Source: Trichothermofontia sp964536415 | Lineage (GTDB): Bacteria; Cyanobacteriota; Cyanobacteriia; B231 | NCBI GenBank assembly: GCA_964536415.1 | Contig: CAZHXN010000006.1 | Location: forward strand, 18,765 to 82,764 | DNA length: 64,000 nt | Direction of reading: 5' to 3' | Part shown: positions 63,035 to 64,000 of the stretch, piece by piece | Numbering within the stretch: the first letter of the stretch is position 1 | Layout: each line of letters opens with the position of its first letter | The notes under the pieces: generated by a model | What the model was told of the DNA's origin: nothing | Database searches by the model: none | Seen by the model: only the letters and a program-made list of their open reading frames with translations | Position numbers and translations under genes: made by a program

Positions 63035-63818
63035 CTATGAGCGGGTGATATGGGTAGTTTGTAGCCGGGTACCGTCACAACTTTTTCCCATCCACGAGAT
63101 ACAGCTGTAAATGCCGGGTTGGGTGAGGAGTTGTTCGTGGTTGCCGATTTCGGCGACTTGGCCTTGATCGAGGATGATAATTTGATCGGCGTCGCGGACG
63201 GTGCTGAGCCGGTGGGCAATGATGATCAGGGTGCGGGTGCCGTAGAGCGATCGCATGGCCAGTTGGATTTGTCGCTCGGATTCATAATCCAGGCTAGACG
63301 TGGCTTCGTCAAACACCAGGATATCGGGATCAACCAGCAGGGCGCCGGGCAATCCCCAGGCGTTGGCGCTGGCCGTAGGTGAGGTTATCCAACAGGGTGC
63401 CGTTGAAGACATCCACTTCCTGATGGACGATCGCCAACCGTTGCCGATACCCGGTCACATCCAGGCGTCGGATATCCTGCCCATCGATCCGAATGGCCCC
63501 GCTGGTGGGGTCGTAGTAGCGGAACAGGAGTTTGACCAGGGTTGATTTCCCTGATCCCGATCGCCCCACCAAGGCCACGGTTTGGTATGGCTCGATAATA
63601 AAGATAATAAAATTAATATCCTGGAGGACCGGGCGATCGGCGTGATAGGCAAAACTCAGGTGCGCAAACTCTACCTTGCCCGTGAACCGATAGTTGGGCG
63701 GGGAAGCTGGGGTTTGGCCCACCCAGGTGGCGGCATCCACACCCGTGGGCTGGTGCATGAGTTCGTGGAACCGCAGCATGGGGGAGTAGCAACGGGCGAA
63801 GGCTTCGGCCAGATTATT
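63035..63818 (-). pseudogene. ABC exporter relic with internal deletion
   Basis: The minus strand has the ATPase half of an exporter (HlyB/MsbA type): VEFAHLSFAYHADRPVLQDI, Walker A ALVGRSGSGKSTLVKLL, then DNLTYG. Directly after follows QRQRLGIAR, so about 60 residues between Q-loop and signature are gone; a frameshift then leads to a separate frame with GALLVDPDILVFDEATSSLD and LIIIAHRLSTVRDADQ. The membrane domain is missing. In frame, coding-like residues (NNLAEAFARCYSP) continue to about 63818, where the first CRISPR repeat begins. Its 3' end faces the LysM gene. Confidence 0.82.
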
Positions 63819-64000
63819 GTTTCAGTCCCGCGATCGGGATTCTGACAATTGAAAGAATTAACTACGCCTGATAAAAGACGTGGTTAGATATGTTTCAGTC
63901 CCGCGATCGGGATTCTAACAATTGAAAGCCCATTTTTTATAAAAAATTATGGCTGAAGTGTTTAAGGAGTTTCAGTCCCGCGATCGGGATTCTAACAATT
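63819..64000 (-). CRISPR. CRISPR array end (type I-D-like repeat)
   Basis: Three repeats of 37 bases: 63819-63855, 63892-63928 and a third from 63969 cut by the window edge after 32 bases. In plus orientation each begins GTTTCAGTCCCGCGATCGG and ends CAATTGAAAG. Spacers are 36 bases (63856-63891) and 40 bases (63929-63968). The first repeat has G where the others have A (TCTGACAATT vs TCTAACAATT). The reverse complement begins CTTTCAATTG and ends GCGGGACTGAAAC, very like the Synechocystis type I-D repeat, so crRNA is probably made from the minus strand and the changed repeat is the trailer end. No cas gene is seen here. Confidence 0.95.

Overview
The window comes from a cyanobacterium. It carries psbA (D1), psb28, ycf66, cruP, plant-type glycerate kinase, a glgB branching enzyme and several families confined to cyanobacteria (DUF3155, DUF4079, DUF3365, SLH-OprB porin), and the HIP1 octamer GCGATCGC recurs throughout. 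I cannot name the genus; a PEP-CTERM protein, long interspersed repeats and relics of nitrogen-fixation ferredoxins suit a non-heterocystous filamentous (Leptolyngbya-like) lineage, but that is inference. Two runs of N (22877-22886, 30801-30895) show a draft scaffold, so some one-base frameshifts may be sequencing errors.

Layout. 0.1-8 kb: ECF-type transporter pair (cbiQ/cbiO), a DUF2079 membrane protein, a CobT-like phosphoribosyltransferase, a secreted FAD enzyme and upp. 8-16 kb: an NrtA-like relic, a sugar-nucleotide pyrophosphorylase, DUF6671, a heme-binding DUF3365 protein, tRNA-Arg(CCG), a Wza-like exporter, a deleted isochorismatase gene and a nucleoside-type ABC ATPase. 16-31 kb: glgB, DUF3155, cruP, a PEP-CTERM protein, a Trypco1 protein, NUDIX and cupin proteins, a GT39-type glycosyltransferase, a methyltransferase, adenosine deaminase and a double retropepsin-like protein. 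31-41 kb: rnpB-rnc-glycerate kinase, Ycf66, HU-cobD, moaD, an adenine deaminase relic, a NifX-family protein, moaB and psb28. 41-50 kb: two ABC-2 permeases, a methyltransferase, chorismate lyase, a 36-residue membrane peptide, psbA and a frameshifted glycosyltransferase. 50-64 kb: a sensor kinase cut at its H-box, queA, a caspase fragment beside a second Trypco1 gene, ftsY, porin, a broken CBS-CP12 gene, fdxH/fdxB-type ferredoxins, a DppC-like permease, a LysM protein, an ABC exporter relic and the end of a CRISPR array.

The strongest theme is gene decay. At least ten genes are truncated, internally deleted or frameshifted: nrtA-like, isochorismatase, restriction-like, adenine deaminase, glycosyltransferase, sensor kinase, caspase, Trypco1 copy B, CBS-CP12, fdxH and an ABC exporter. 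Large internal deletions and missing halves cannot be explained by homopolymer errors alone. Relics touch nitrate uptake, N2-fixation electron transfer, Calvin-cycle regulation and a caspase conflict module.

I saw no intact transposase and no convincing wholly new multi-gene system. The most unusual items are the paired Trypco1 genes with a caspase relic, the CRISPR array abutting a truncated ABC gene, two families of palindromic or dispersed repeats, and the small membrane peptide upstream of psbA.
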